In this document: piece by piece, positions 12,593-25,125 of the stretch
Layout of the letters: each line of letters begins with the position of its first letter
How positions within the stretch are numbered: position 1 is the first letter of the stretch
NCBI RefSeq assembly: GCF_002104995.1
Contig: NW_024468259.1
Coordinates: 708,782 to 772,781, forward strand
Origin: Linderina pennispora
Lineage: Eukaryota > Kickxellomycota > Kickxellomycetes > Kickxellales > Kickxellaceae
Direction of reading: 5' to 3'
DNA: 64,000 nucleotides
Translations under genes and position numbers: made by a program
The notes under the pieces: generated by a model
What the model saw: the letters and a program-made list of their open reading frames with translations, nothing else
The model's database searches: none
Told to the model about the DNA's origin: nothing

Positions 12593-14377
12593 ATGCGCAA
12601 ACGACATCAATACCGCCAAAACCACGTCCAAGCCACCGTACAGGCCCTCGCCCGGCTGCCTCGGCTGCCTCGGCTGGCCCGAACAAGAAGAGCCACCAGC
12701 TGTCTCATCTGGCCTTGCCACTGGCTATCAGCCAGTCAGCATATACTGGCACCCGGAGCGTGTTCTGGTGCCAGTGTCCCGCCTAATGCAGCAATCGTAA
12801 AGTTTGCTGACAGAAATATCGTTCGGCTAGTGCACCATGAAGACGGCGAAACCATCCCTGACGTCGTAGACGGCGAGACAAAGGTAGTGGTGCCAGGCCT
12901 TTGCCCCTTCCATATGGTGGGTACCGAGGATACCGACCAGGCAGCATTGTGCGGGGGATTCCATACGCACATACACGAGCATAAGACGCTGGCTGTACAG
13001 GAGCCTATCACCAGGAGGGTCGCTGGTCTTGCGCTACAACCTGGTGACTGTGCCAATGCCAATCGACATCCTCATTAAATCGCCAGAGCTGCGGATGGTT
13101 TCGTTATACGTGTACCGCGACAAGATGTTCAATGGGTCATCTCCAAAACTCTACCAAAAGGTCGACCATGGTGTCGTGCTGGATCCTGGGTTTGACGGCA
13201 AGCATCACTTGGACCATTATCCGAATCCAACGTGCCGCCGGCTACTGCAACAGCATGCAATGGAGCCACTGTGGAAGTTGGAATGAGGAGTACATATATT
13301 CGCTCGAAGAGTGGACCCGAAGGATCGGCAGCTCCAATGTGTTTATGTACAGGACGCGAAACAAGGTGCCATTTCCTCCAGATAAGCGGTTTCATTCAGG
13401 CTCCGACTCGTTCAAGGTTGCATTTGGGTTCTGGACGGAGTTCCAGCAAGAGATGTGGAAGTACTTTTTGGAGAACGATACTGGCCCGTGTTACCTGGAT
13501 GCTGTGTATCAACCATCCACCGACGGCTTCCAGATCTGGGCCCTGTTTTTTGAGCGCAACAGCCAGCCGGTGCCAGTCTCGTATCTGATAACCACCTGGC
13601 GTCTCAATGCAGCTGATCAGCGACTGGCTGCTTGACATCGTCCAGACCGTTCCAAACCTGCCAAAGAAGACGCTGTTCGCCAACATTTTCAAGCACCATT
13701 TGCTGCAGCAGGTGTTTGAGACGTGGAGAATCCGATACTCAAAGTATTACATTGCACAGGTGGTCCGCAAACAGGTTCTGCGCAAAAAGGGCTCCGCCAG
13801 CGATGAGCTGAAACAGGCGGCATGCTCGATCAACTCGAGCTTCTCAAAATCGCTCACCACTATATTGAAGCTGAGCAGCGATGCAGCATTCTGCATTTTC
13901 TCAGAAAACAGTCAGAAATGGCTACCACGTCCAGTCCAGAGACATGGCAGACTTCAACTACAGCGCTGACGCTGTGTGCCGCTGGCGGTTCCAGCTCTGG
14001 GTGGCAATGCTCAGTCGGCCAAACACTACGCGGATTGACTCGGTTCTGTACCACTTGGTCGACGTTATAGAGCCCCAAGTCAAGGTGGCGGATGGAGGAT
14101 TCTGGCATGGAGGGTACTGGTGAGCCGTTCAGTCTTGACACAATCGAGAATGGCCATATCAATGACACTGGGCACCCGTACATGTCTCCGAGGAAGATCG
14201 ATAGCAAGCTGTTCTATGTGCACCGGACATGACAACCTCCAGAGCAGGACCATCACCGATACCCGTCTCAATGTGTGCTACTGCGAGGTATTCATGCGGC
14301 GCGGGTTATGCGAGCACCTCATTTTCTGTGCACCCGACGACATCCACCACCCGCAACTACCAAAAGCTCTTGTGTGA
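12593..14377 (+). CDS. SWIM zinc-finger protein, probably derived from a MULE transposase
   Basis: Roughly 590-codon gene in several frames. The middle (13.3-13.7 kb) has a stretch resembling the MULE transposase core (CYLDAVYQPSTDGFQIWALF, then a segment rich in W and K). The C-terminus carries a SWIM-type finger, C-x-C-x(n)-C-x-H, as VCYCEVFMRRGLCEH. Such proteins come from Mutator-like transposons and are often kept as host genes. No terminal inverted repeats were seen around it, it lies between housekeeping genes, and it ends 47 bp from the convergent PLAA stop, so domestication is more likely than an active element. Frame changes near 13030, 13160, 13610, 13830, 13960, 14110 and 14230 look like indels, but true decay cannot be excluded. 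The start at 12593 is the first ATG of the block. Confidence 0.55.
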
Positions 14378-14423
14378 GATTCCAGACGCATAGGCGCGGT
14401 TTAATGTCAATAAACAAAAATCA

Positions 14424-16826
14424 TTATGCACTGAGGAACGCACCGACATCCCTGGCAGCCTTCCTTACTGCATCTGTCTGGCCCTTGATGCCCAAGATGA
14501 CAATCATCTCGTCGCCCAGGATTCTGGCGCTGTCTTTGCACATGGGGAACTTGGCGGCCAGAATGCCAAACACGTTGATCAAACGAAGCTGCGCGTCCGC
14601 GTTGTTGGTAGATGTCAGGAACAGACTCGCTGGCGACAGAATCGTGAGTCCATCGTCATCGTCGCCCTTTTGTGTGGCAGCAATAGCCATGTTCATGTAC
14701 ACGTTCGACAGTGCAGTGACCAGGTTCTTGTTGGTCAGCGGTGTGCCACGAGTCGTCCAGCGCCTTCAGGATTTCGCTGCGTGATGCCCAGACTAGATCG
14801 ATGCCCTCTGCATGTGCAAACGAATTGCCGATGGCACGGGCGCCCATCATCAGGTTGATTTCGTCCTCCTTGCTGAGCGCTGCCTGCGAGCTGGATAAGA
14901 GGGAAAAAATCCCAGTAGCGTCACCAACAATCTCCACAAACCCTTTGCCATCGACGTAACGCGAGAAGGCAGCCGGGGAGGATGCCACAACCAAGACGCA
15001 GCAAGTCCAGCCCTGGGAACCGCTTGTTCTTTGGCCACATCAGTACCGCTCTCAGCACAACGTCAACTGCCTCAGGCGACACAGCCTGGCCCGATACCAC
15101 TGCAGCCTCAATAGTGCGGACTGCCTCGATCTGCGGCTCGGTCAACGCAGCGCTGTCGCCTGCATGGGTCAACAGCCCGTTGAACTCGGCAAACTTGTTG
15201 ACGATCGCCGATGCGTTACCTTGTCCTGTTGATGATGTAGTCGCGCGGCGGAGCATAGCTAGAGAGCGCAGCTGCGGATGATCCGCCTGGGACATACCGG
15301 TTGCCGCCCGTGAACGGATCTCCCGAATGCCCACCGGCTGCCTGTCCGGACCCGCCAGGAATATACCGGTTGCCACCAGTGAACGGATCTCCCGACTGTG
15401 AGGCAGCCGCTGATCCTCCACCCGGCACATACCGGCTGCCACCAGTAAACGGATCAGCCACCTTGGTTTTGGTCGGTACCGATCTGCGCGCCATCAGTGT
15501 TTTTGATAATGAAGTCGACGACCTTGGTCAAGGAACTCCATGTTGAGCTGATTCCGCTCCAGGAACTTTTGTGCTGCCGAGTACACGTTCTCGGTAACAT
15601 TGTAGGGAAGCTTCAGCGGTGGCGCGCCTTCCTGGATATCTACGTCGAACACGTAGTCATACTCTTTGCCGTCAAATACCTGCTTCTGACTCTGTCCAAC
15701 AGCATCGACAACCTCGCCGACCTTGGACCATTTCTGTGACGACTGGATCCCACTGGTACGCCTCGACGACCGTGCCCTCCTTTGACCATGATCACCTGCT
15801 GGTCCTTGGTGCCAGGCTGGCCCAGGCGCTCCTTGCCGGGCAAGCTTGCTTGTGTCGAGCCCGCCCATCGTCTTCTTGTTCATGGCGAACGATGCATTTG
15901 CAGCTTCGAACTCTTTGGTCGCTTCTTCCGAAGCCTAGGCGTGTCGAGTCAGTGGAAAACACACGGACCAGGCCATCGCTGGTGCCGCAGGCAATATCGC
16001 CGATTTGGCAAGCCCACAACGGCCCACACCAGATGTCGACGGCACAAGAATTGTCTGTTCAACCCCACCGTTGCGCCATACCTTGACACACCGGTCTTCT
16101 CCGCCAGAAACGATGGCTCCGTCAGGGAGCACATCAATCGAGTAGACAAACGATGTGTGGTCATAGAGCTCGCTTAGACATGCGCCGTCAAGGCTCCATG
16201 TCCTAATTGCGCTGTCGTTGCCAGACGATACAAACCCGACCCCAGGCAGCACTGCCAGAGCGCGGACACAGTCGGTGTGACCCGTATAGACATGCTTCGA
16301 TACACCGTCGACCCAGCGCCTAATTGTCTTATCCGCCGAACCAGTCAGAACCGACCCATCATCGAGTACCAGTACGCTCCACACGGCATGTGCATGTCCC
16401 TGCAATGTATGCTTCAGCACGCCGTTCTCCCACACCTTTGCCGTCTTGTCCCATGACCCAGAAACCAATGTCTTGCCGTCTTTGGAGGCTGCCAGGGCAC
16501 AGACGTTGTCGGTGTGGCCAGTGAGCTTGGACACCGGCTGAGCCAGGTCTGTCGGGTCCCAGAGATTAATTTCCTTTATCGGCACCACCAGTAGCGATGA
16601 GGCCGCTGGGGCACTCAGCAGTGGCGGAGAGAACGGCGACCGAGTTGACGTAGCCAGTATGGCCGATGAACACGCTGTCCTCAGCAAAGTCGTGGGTAGT
16701 GGTGCGTTTCCAGAGGCGGCCGGTCTTGTCGCGGGAGGCAGAAATGAGCGCGTCGTTGCCTTGGGCGGCGAGAGCACGTACGTCTGACGAGTGTCCGCTC
16801 AGCGACGCCGAGAGCTTGAATATCAT
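14424..16826 (-). CDS. DOA1: PLAA/Doa1 (Ufd3) ubiquitin-binding Cdc48 cofactor
   Basis: WD40-PFU-PUL protein that binds ubiquitin and Cdc48/p97 and controls ubiquitin recycling and endosomal sorting. The N-terminus (from ATG 16824-16826, KLSASLSGHSSDVRAL) forms a seven-blade WD40 propeller with repeated GH..., D..I..WS units. The PFU domain follows (YDYVFDVDIQEGAPPLKLPYN). A linker has three or more near-identical DPFTGGNRYVPGG repeats (15280-15460), as in other PLAA proteins, and the PUL armadillo-like domain ends at 14424. Length of ~800 codons is normal. Frameshifts near 16590, 15950, 15830, 15500, 15240, 14980 and 14740 are read as errors. It shares a 258-bp divergent promoter with MED6. 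Confidence 0.93.
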
Positions 16827-17084
16827 ACTTTTGAATTGAACAGTTGAAATGAGTAAGCGAATTCCCAGCAGTAGAGAGCAGACCTGCCGCTGTCCAAGGC
16901 CTGCCTGTGCCTCAAGACACCCCCGCATTGCGTCACTAGCTCTGATCCATCACAGCGGACTAATCGTGATCAATCCCTGATTCGATCCCACCCAAAAGCC
17001 AATGTGTGCGAGTCAGGATGATACATGGCAAAGGCATGTGCTGCACCAACATGCGCAACACAGCTGTACTTTGCACTTCATAGG

Positions 17085-17588
17085 ATGTCTACCGACCTAA
17101 CTGGAATCGAGTGGCGCTTCACAGAATGGATCGGACCCAACGGCGGCCTGCGCCCCGACAATGTGCTTGAGTACTTTGGCCTGTCTCCGTTCTGGGACCC
17201 GTCAAGCAACAACGCAATCCTGCGAATGCAGACGCAGTTTAACGAGCTGCAGAACGCATCCCTGGACCTGCGGCAGATGACTGGCATAGAGTTTGCAGTC
17301 ACATACCACGAAGCACCAGCACTGTTCATCATCACCAAGCAGCGGCGGTCCAACCCGACAAAGGTGACGCCAGTGTCGATCTACTATGTGGTGAATGGGA
17401 ATGTCTACGAGGCGCCGTCGCTGTACTCGATTATCTCAACACGGATGCTGAGCAGTATCAAGCACGTAGAGGACGCGTTTGAGTTAGCCAACAAGCACGC
17501 AGAGTTTCATCCGTCGTACGGGTACTCGTGGAAGGAGACAGCAGAGCAGAAAGAGGCGCGCAAGGCCGAAATTAAAGAGTTCAAATAG
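17085..17588 (+). CDS. MED6: Mediator complex subunit 6
   Basis: Head-module subunit of Mediator, bridging activators and RNA polymerase II. The start ATG 17085-17087 places the conserved opening [20 protein letters not shown] at the N-terminus. [16 protein letters not shown] and the [21 protein letters not shown] segment are standard MED6 signatures. It is 167 aa with an intact frame and no intron. The C-terminus is short and basic ([12 protein letters not shown]), lacking the long tail of animal proteins. Its 3' end is 64 bp from the convergent AsnRS stop. Confidence 0.93.
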   Translation: MSTDLTGIEWRFTEWIGPNGGLRPDNVLEYFGLSPFWDPSSNNAILRMQTQFNELQNASLDLRQMTGIEFAVTYHEAPALFIITKQRRSNPTKVTPVSIYYVVNGNVYEAPSLYSIISTRMLSSIKHVEDAFELANKHAEFHPSYGYSWKETAEQKEARKAEIKEFK

Positions 17589-17652
17589 CTTTTTATTGGA
17601 GATTTTTTGTTTTCAAAAGCAGGCAGGCGCCTGCCACACAGCCGAGATGAGA

Positions 17653-19454
17653 TCAGGGCATGCAGCGGCCGACGAAGCGGGGGTACAGGCAGCAGTCCTC
17701 TGACAGTGAACCGGTTGGTGAGCCAGGCAAGGAACCGCTCGACGCCGAGGCCGAAACCGCCGTGCGGGCACGTGCCGTACTTGCGCTGGTCCAGGTACCA
17801 GTAGTAGGGAGCCGGGTCCAGGCCCTCGCGCTTGTAGGCAGCAAGCAGCGTGTCGTAGTCCCAGATACGCATGGATCCGCCGACGATCTCGCCGACACCC
17901 GGCATCAGCAGGTCAACAGACTCGGTGACGCGCGGGTCCTCCTCGGTGGGCGGCATGTAGAAGGCCTTGATGGGGCCAGGGAAGTGCGTGAGCAGAATAG
18001 GTTTGCCGATGGTGTCGGTCATGAAGCGCTCGGGCGACTCGGGGATGTCGTCACCGAAACTCAAAGTCCTTGCCATCCTCCTCGCGCTTGATGCCGCGCT
18101 CGTTGAGCCACTTGATGGCATCCTCGTAGCGCATGCGCAGGAACGGCTCGTCGGTGATGGGCTTGAAGCCCGGGTTGAGCTCCTCAATCATGGCGCGCGT
18201 CTCCGGCTCGGCCCACACGCGGTTCACGACGTCCTTGACCATGTTCTCGATACCGTCGAGCAGGTCGGTGAACGAGATGAACGGGATCTCAGCCTCACAG
18301 TGCGAGTACTCCGAAAGGTGGCGGCGCGTGTTGGACTTTTCGGCGCGGTACGACTCGGAGATTGTGTACACAGCACCCATCGACGGCAGGCATGTCTCCA
18401 GGTACAGCTGCGACGACTGCGTCAGGTACGCGTTCTCGCCGTAGTAGTTGAATGAGAACAGTGTCGAGCCCCCCTCAACCTGCGTCTGGACCATGCACGG
18501 CGGCGTCACCTCGTAGTAGCCAGCGCTGTCAAAGTGGTCGCGGAACGCGCGCATCACACGCGACCGCACCTTCAGCACCGATGACGCCGTGTCGCCGCGG
18601 ATCACCAGGTGCCGCTGGTGGTACTTGATCGACGGATCGGACTCCGAGTTCAGGATGTTCGTCACTGCATCGTCGCCGCCCGGCGCCTTGCTGACAACCT
18701 CCCAGTAGTCAACGATCAGCTCGTGGCCGCCCGGAGCCGTCTTGCCCTCAGGCACCTCCTTCAGCTCACCGTACAGCGCAACCGTCGACTCGAGCGTTAG
18801 AGTAAGCGCATCGTACGTGTGGCACAGGCGGTTGGTCAGCACACACTGCAGGAAACCACTGCCGTCACGCAGCACAATGAACATCATGTCCTTGCCCTGC
18901 ACGCGCAGCCGGTTGACCCACCCAAACACCTTGACACGCGTGTTGCGGTTGGCGGCGCCGTCCCGGATCTTGATCTGCTTGGCGGCCGGCAGAGACGCGT
19001 CCTCGGTGAGCACAATCTTCTTGCTCTCATCCAGCTTGCGCTGCTCCTCGGCCTGCTTGGCAGCAGCCTGCTCCGACTCCTTGGCGGCCTGCTCGGCCTG
19101 CTTCTTCGCCTTCTTGATGTTGAGGTCATGCGTCTTCTTGGCCTTCTTCAGCGCAGATGCAGTGATCTCGGCATACTCGTCGCTGCCAGCCTTCTTCACC
19201 TGGACCTTGAAGGACGCCTGCTTCTCAGCAGGCATGCCGGCGATCGCTGCAACAGCCGCCACAGCGGTCTTGAACGGCGCGGTCTGAACTCCGCTACCAG
19301 TCTCGTCGGAGCCGGCGGCCTCGTCGACAAACAAAACTAGAAATGTGTCGTTAGCACCGTGTTCGATTTACAGGCGAATTTCAAAGGAGCGATGCTTACA
19401 GTTTTCGTTAAGGCTCATTTCCTGTGTCTTGGAAGCGATTTCGTCCGCGGACAT
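17653..19454 (-). CDS. DED81: Cytosolic asparaginyl-tRNA synthetase
   Basis: Class IIb synthetase charging tRNA-Asn in the cytosol. Exon 1 is 19400-19454 ([18 protein letters not shown]); the intron has GTAAGC and CTAG ends; exon 2 is 17653-19336. A Lys/Ala-rich charged N-terminal extension (about residues 70-120) precedes the OB-fold anticodon domain ([19 protein letters not shown]). The class II core follows: [28 protein letters not shown], motif 2 region [15 protein letters not shown], and motif 3 [14 protein letters not shown]. It ends YPRFVGRC.P. Two single-base insertions, near 18057 and 17697, break the frame; removing them gives 579 codons including the stop, the expected length. Confidence 0.95.
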
Positions 19455-19781
19455 TTCTAGCGATTTAGAAAAATAAAAAAGTCTTCTGTGGGAGAATACG
19501 AAGAGAAAAGAAGAGAAAAGAACCGTTGACTCGCCGCTTTTAGGGGCGCATTTATGCGCGCTGGAAAAATTTGCTCAAAGCCCACGCTGTTTTGGCTGAG
19601 CTATATGCAATCAGGGATGGTGACTAACTTCATCGCCAGCTGCGAGTGCTCAAGCCGCAGTTCCTTGCTTCTGATATATCATGTGATGTATTCGTTGTTC
19701 GGTGTTTCATAATATTGTCAATGACCTAAGCCGCTCGCTGATGGGCAACGATAAGCCAGGAAGGAAAACAGGCTCTAAATC
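19455..19781. other. Intergenic, 327 bp
   Basis: Upstream side of the AsnRS gene and 3' side of the small membrane-protein gene. An AGAAAAGA-type purine tract lies at 19500-19520; nothing else recognised. Confidence 0.5.
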
Positions 19782-20295
19782 TTACAGGGACTTGGGCGGC
19801 TGGAAGTTCGGGTCGTCGTTGTTCTACACAGACCAGAAAAGCAAATTAGCTGCAGGTATCTGCGCTTAAACGCTATATGATCTAGATATATGGATGTAGT
19901 CCCTTACCTTGAACTGCTTCGACCACATCATCGACGGGGTCCACACGCGAGGGTAGATGGTGCGCTCCTACAAAACATGCATGCAAGCAAACAATTAGCG
20001 TGGTACATTCTCTGAAGGAGTGCAGCAGTGCTACAGCTGTGGCACTTACCTCGAGCTCAGCCGACTTCTTGAACACGAACGCAACGACTGCCGCCGCACC
20101 CAGACCAACAATGACCGTGTTGCGCTTCCACGACTTGGGCTGCGCCCACCAGCCACCGGCCGGAGACCACACCTGCTTCGGATAAGGCTTCTGAGGAGTT
20201 CCACCCTACAAATGTAAATTTGAACACCGGCGACTTCAGCATCCACGCAATAGCGACTGCTCCGGACTCGAATTGATCTACCTTCAACGTACCAT
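19782..20295 (-). CDS. Small single-pass membrane protein, four exons (first exon = ATG only)
   Basis: 86-aa protein assembled from splice sites: exon 1 is the codon 20293-20295 alone, followed directly by GTACGT; exons 2-4 are 20050-20205, 19908-19967 and 19782-19823, all in phase 0. Order: GGTPQKPYPKQVWSPAGGWW, one hydrophobic helix (TVIVGLGAAAVVAFVF) followed by KK, then ERTIYPRVWTPSMMWSKQFK and an acidic/polar tail ending PPKSL. The VWSPAGGWW and MWSKQF blocks recall a conserved small fungal mitochondrial protein, possibly a complex I accessory subunit, but I cannot name it. Four exons in 514 bp is unusually dense. Confidence 0.8.
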
Positions 20296-20523
20296 TGTAT
20301 ATAATTGTGAATGAGGTTTCTTTTTCTGAAATTGACAGTGCTGGAAAAGGTGCAGAATTCGCCCTGGCGTGCTCACAGCGCTAACTCTGGGCTCGTTTAT
20401 CTCGACAGATGCTGCCCATCGCTGATCCAGATCTGATCCGATGATTTTACTATTTATGGTATGATAGTGTGAACAGCCTAAAGTAGAAAAACAATGTGTA
20501 TAAACGTTTGCCCCTTGGGTCCC

Positions 20524-21951
20524 TCAGTAGTGGCACACTGGCGGGAATGCCCGCGTGGTCAACGGATACGGCAGCCATGACCGATCCAATGAGTCCAAAA
20601 ATGACCACTCTGGGGATGACTCTGTCTTGAGACACCAAAAGAACCACCCTGCCCCGCCCTTCTCGTACGCATCCAGCTGTGCCTCGGCAAACCTACGCCG
20701 GGCCTCGTTCTCTCTGCCCCCCAGCGCTGCCGTCGGAAGCGCCAGTGACCACTCGCCAACGATTATCGGGAACATGGTCGCGTTCGACTGCAGGTCACGC
20801 CCATTGCTGCACACCAGACTCAGATGTCTCTCCAAGGGCCAGTCGTCGATATTGCGGTCGAACACATGGTACAGGTGCGCATCGAGCCATGTATCGGTAT
20901 GGTACGAGTTCCAGTCCCTGGGGAAGCGCCCGTGCCACCAACTGAACTCCTTGAACCCGCGGTCGATGATGGAAATAACGGGCGGCGTCTTGTTCAGCCC
21001 ATTGGTTATCAGCGAGTGCGCACCCGTGTTGTACTCCCACAGCTGCGAGAAGTCAAGCGCATCAATCATCGGCTCATTCAGCACATCGACTGCATCGACT
21101 GTCGCCAGCAGCACCGGGTCTTTGGAGATATACCGCAGCATGTTCAGCATCGCCTGCTTAGAGAGCCGGATGTTGTTTGGATCCCTGGTCCAGTTGATAC
21201 CCTGGGTTGTCCCCGAGTTGTCGAAGCCATTCTGGCTACCCTGGCGCCGTGTGCATGTCTGGCACGACCTTGAGCCCGTACTTGTTGGCCCAGTACACCA
21301 GCTGCTTGAAATACGGCAGCCCGCCACCAACGAATCCCTCGTCAGTCTCGATAAACTCCCAGTGTCCAATAGGAATCCCGCAGATGAGTTATGCCGGAGC
21401 CTGCAAGCCGGCTGATCTCATCCTCGGAAACCCATGTATCCCAGTGTCGCTTCATCAGTGCCAGTGTGCGCTCCGGCCCGAGGTACTTGCAGAGCTGTAG
21501 GTAATCAGTAGGCTTGGGCTCAGGTAAGTTGGCAATCCATCGACGGCGTGATCCAGAACTCGGGCACCAGATACCCTCCTATATTGACGCCGCGCACAAT
21601 CTTGCGACCATGGTAGATCATTGATGAGCTAGACGGCGGCTGCTGCCGGATATCTGATGCGACCTTTCCCGTTTTCCCTCCAGGCAGGATTGGCACTGCA
21701 GTTTCTGCTGGCGCAACCGACAGGTACTGGTGCTGCGCCTTCACACCACTATTGGAGGTATTTATTTCCTCGTGTAGATCTGGCTCCAGTGCCACCCGCT
21801 GTATCCTCTGTGCCATGACTTGCTCCTGGTCGATTTCTTCAGCCGTTCGCAGCTTCTCCCCCGAAACACTACTGCTCTGTGTGGCATGCTGCGCGTCCGC
21901 AACAGACTTACTGTTGCTTTCGTTTTTGGACGCACTGCTCTTCGTCTCCAT
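20524..21951 (-). CDS. GH5_9 exo-beta-1,3-glucanase, first of a tandem trio
   Basis: Glycoside hydrolase family 5, Exg1-like, acting on cell-wall beta-1,3-glucan. GVNIGGYLVPEFWITPS opens the catalytic domain; [10 protein letters not shown], the acid/base Glu in VDVLNEP and the nucleophile Glu in IIVGEWSLA are present, and WFFWCLKTE closes the barrel. A long Ser/Gln/Glu-rich segment (from ATG 21949-21951) precedes the domain and no signal peptide is seen there. An open frame upstream (22057-22240, MRSRHSFIRNLALVAG...) could supply an anchor if one indel is allowed, giving a type II membrane enzyme. Frame shifts near 21560-21250 damage the middle. Related to the two GH5 genes downstream on the same strand but more divergent. 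Confidence 0.85.
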
Positions 21952-23006
21952 CTACTGAATTATCGTGTGACGACGAAGCTGGACTTGGAGTTTGCAAAAC
22001 CTGTTGCAAGATCTGGTTTGGTATTTCGGTCACAGCGGAAGACACGGCAGCAGGAATCAAGGCTGTGTGTGCGGCAACCGCAACCGGTGGTGAATCGGGG
22101 CCCTGAAAAAGCTCCTGTAGCCGAAAACCACATCTGGGTATATAAAGCCATCACCGGATACCTCGCCCAATGCAAAGCGTTGCAAGAACATACCTGCCAC
22201 TAGGGCCAAGTTGCGGATGAAGCTGTGCCTTGACCGCATCGAGTCTATGAGAATGTAGCTATCAAAAATGTCTATGTGATGAAAAAGGTTTAGAAAGAAA
22301 ACGTGAGAGACAAAATACAAGTCGTGTGCCAGACTAAATGGATGTCGGACTGATTGCTTGGATCGAGTAGAGGTGAAAGAAAATGTTTCGCAATCGGTCT
22401 CCAGACTATAGAATAAATGAATGTAATTAGTGGATAAACAGTTTCATGTTGTTCGACTCATCCAGATACTCGTCTGAACAAATATGAAATTCCAGCCATC
22501 TCCATACTCTTCGTTGTCCAGTGACCAAAGAGAGGGAGCGGGTGACCTTGTGGCCAGCCTTTCAATATACTGCGTGTGCAAGAACATGTCTTTGAATTTC
22601 AGAAAAAAGTGTAAACAAGTCAGAAATGAGCCCGATAAACCAGTGATGTGTCTGCCATGTTTCCTACTACCTTTTTGCCTTTGCGTTCAGTAACGTCCTT
22701 TTTCTATCGAAAAAATACCAACTAGTGAGACATAATTCAACAGTAGAGGTGTGGAATATGAACCAAGCTCATTTGACAAGCGTCCGATCTTATAAACAAA
22801 CTATCGAGCAGGATGGCATCATGTCTGAATGAGAGCGTCCTGTCACCCATCAATCGCATATCGCAACCATGCATCGTAGATAAATGGGAGTATGGAGTCA
22901 CTGATTGCACTGTCACTGTAGTGAAGGTACATTAAATTAATTGGCGTCGACAGGGGCTATCTATATGACGTTTAGGGAACCTGATGCACATCCCCTCCTC
23001 CTTCCT
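21952..23006. other. Intergenic, ~1.05 kb
   Basis: 21952-22245 may be the 5' end of the adjacent GH5 gene (Ala/Pro/Ser-rich frame TALIPAAVSSAV). The rest, 22250-23006, is AT-rich with no gene, repeat or RNA recognised. Confidence 0.5.
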
Positions 23007-24277
<1,271 letters not shown>

Positions 24278-25125
24278 AATGAAAAATAGAAGGGTATACT
24301 ACAGCAAAGGAGAGAAAAGTCAAGGGGATGCGAGAAGGATGAGCAAAAGACAGAGAATCTTATAGTCTATGCGCTGCTGTTTTTGTTGTTTTAATACAAT
24401 CTTCAAACATCACGAACGCTAGAGGGATGCAGGCGAGTAGTCCGCGAGTCTGGGTCTCAATACGGGCTATTCTAACTTGAACATGCGGTAATATTGACAG
24501 CAATTCTATTTTTATAGCATTCCACAAATTTGTTGTGACCCTAATTGGTGATACCCCCCAAAAGGCGTTTTTTGGCAGCAAGGATATCGCAAGCTAGCTA
24601 TTCGCAATTCAAATGGTAACTTACAGTGCTGGTTTAAATATAGACAGATATAAAGTGGGGAGGAGGAAGTATATGAGGGTCTAACGTGGTGGAAAGAGGG
24701 GTGGTGGAAAGAGAGAAGCAGGACCAGTAATGCGCTCAACAGGTGACTTTTGCAGCCTCTCTTATATACGGCAGACCGCCAATGCAAGGTGTACGCGCCT
24801 TGGGACCGTAATCAAAACAGCTTTTGAATGGAATCCTCAGACATTGTCGTCCGCCGGCGCACAAGGAACGTGATGCCACAGACTATTTTGGCCCCAACTA
24901 CCTATTGCATTGTGCTCAGCGAAACATAGTTTAGCAGACTGAGTACAAATTCCTATGACCACCTTCCTTTCCGCTCTGTGTACTACGGGCTCTGGTCACT
25001 GCAGTGAGGGGGCGCAGACACACTATGCATGCTATTGAGCACTCCATGCCAAAAAGAGGTGAATAGTAAAATTAGAGCGAAAGGAAATGGTAAAGAAATT
25101 ACACAGATCAGATGGGAGACAGGCA
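24278..25125. other. Intergenic, ~850 bp
   Basis: Promoter side of the second GH5 gene. CT-rich tracts and several TATA-like AT blocks; no coding or RNA feature supported. Confidence 0.5.
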
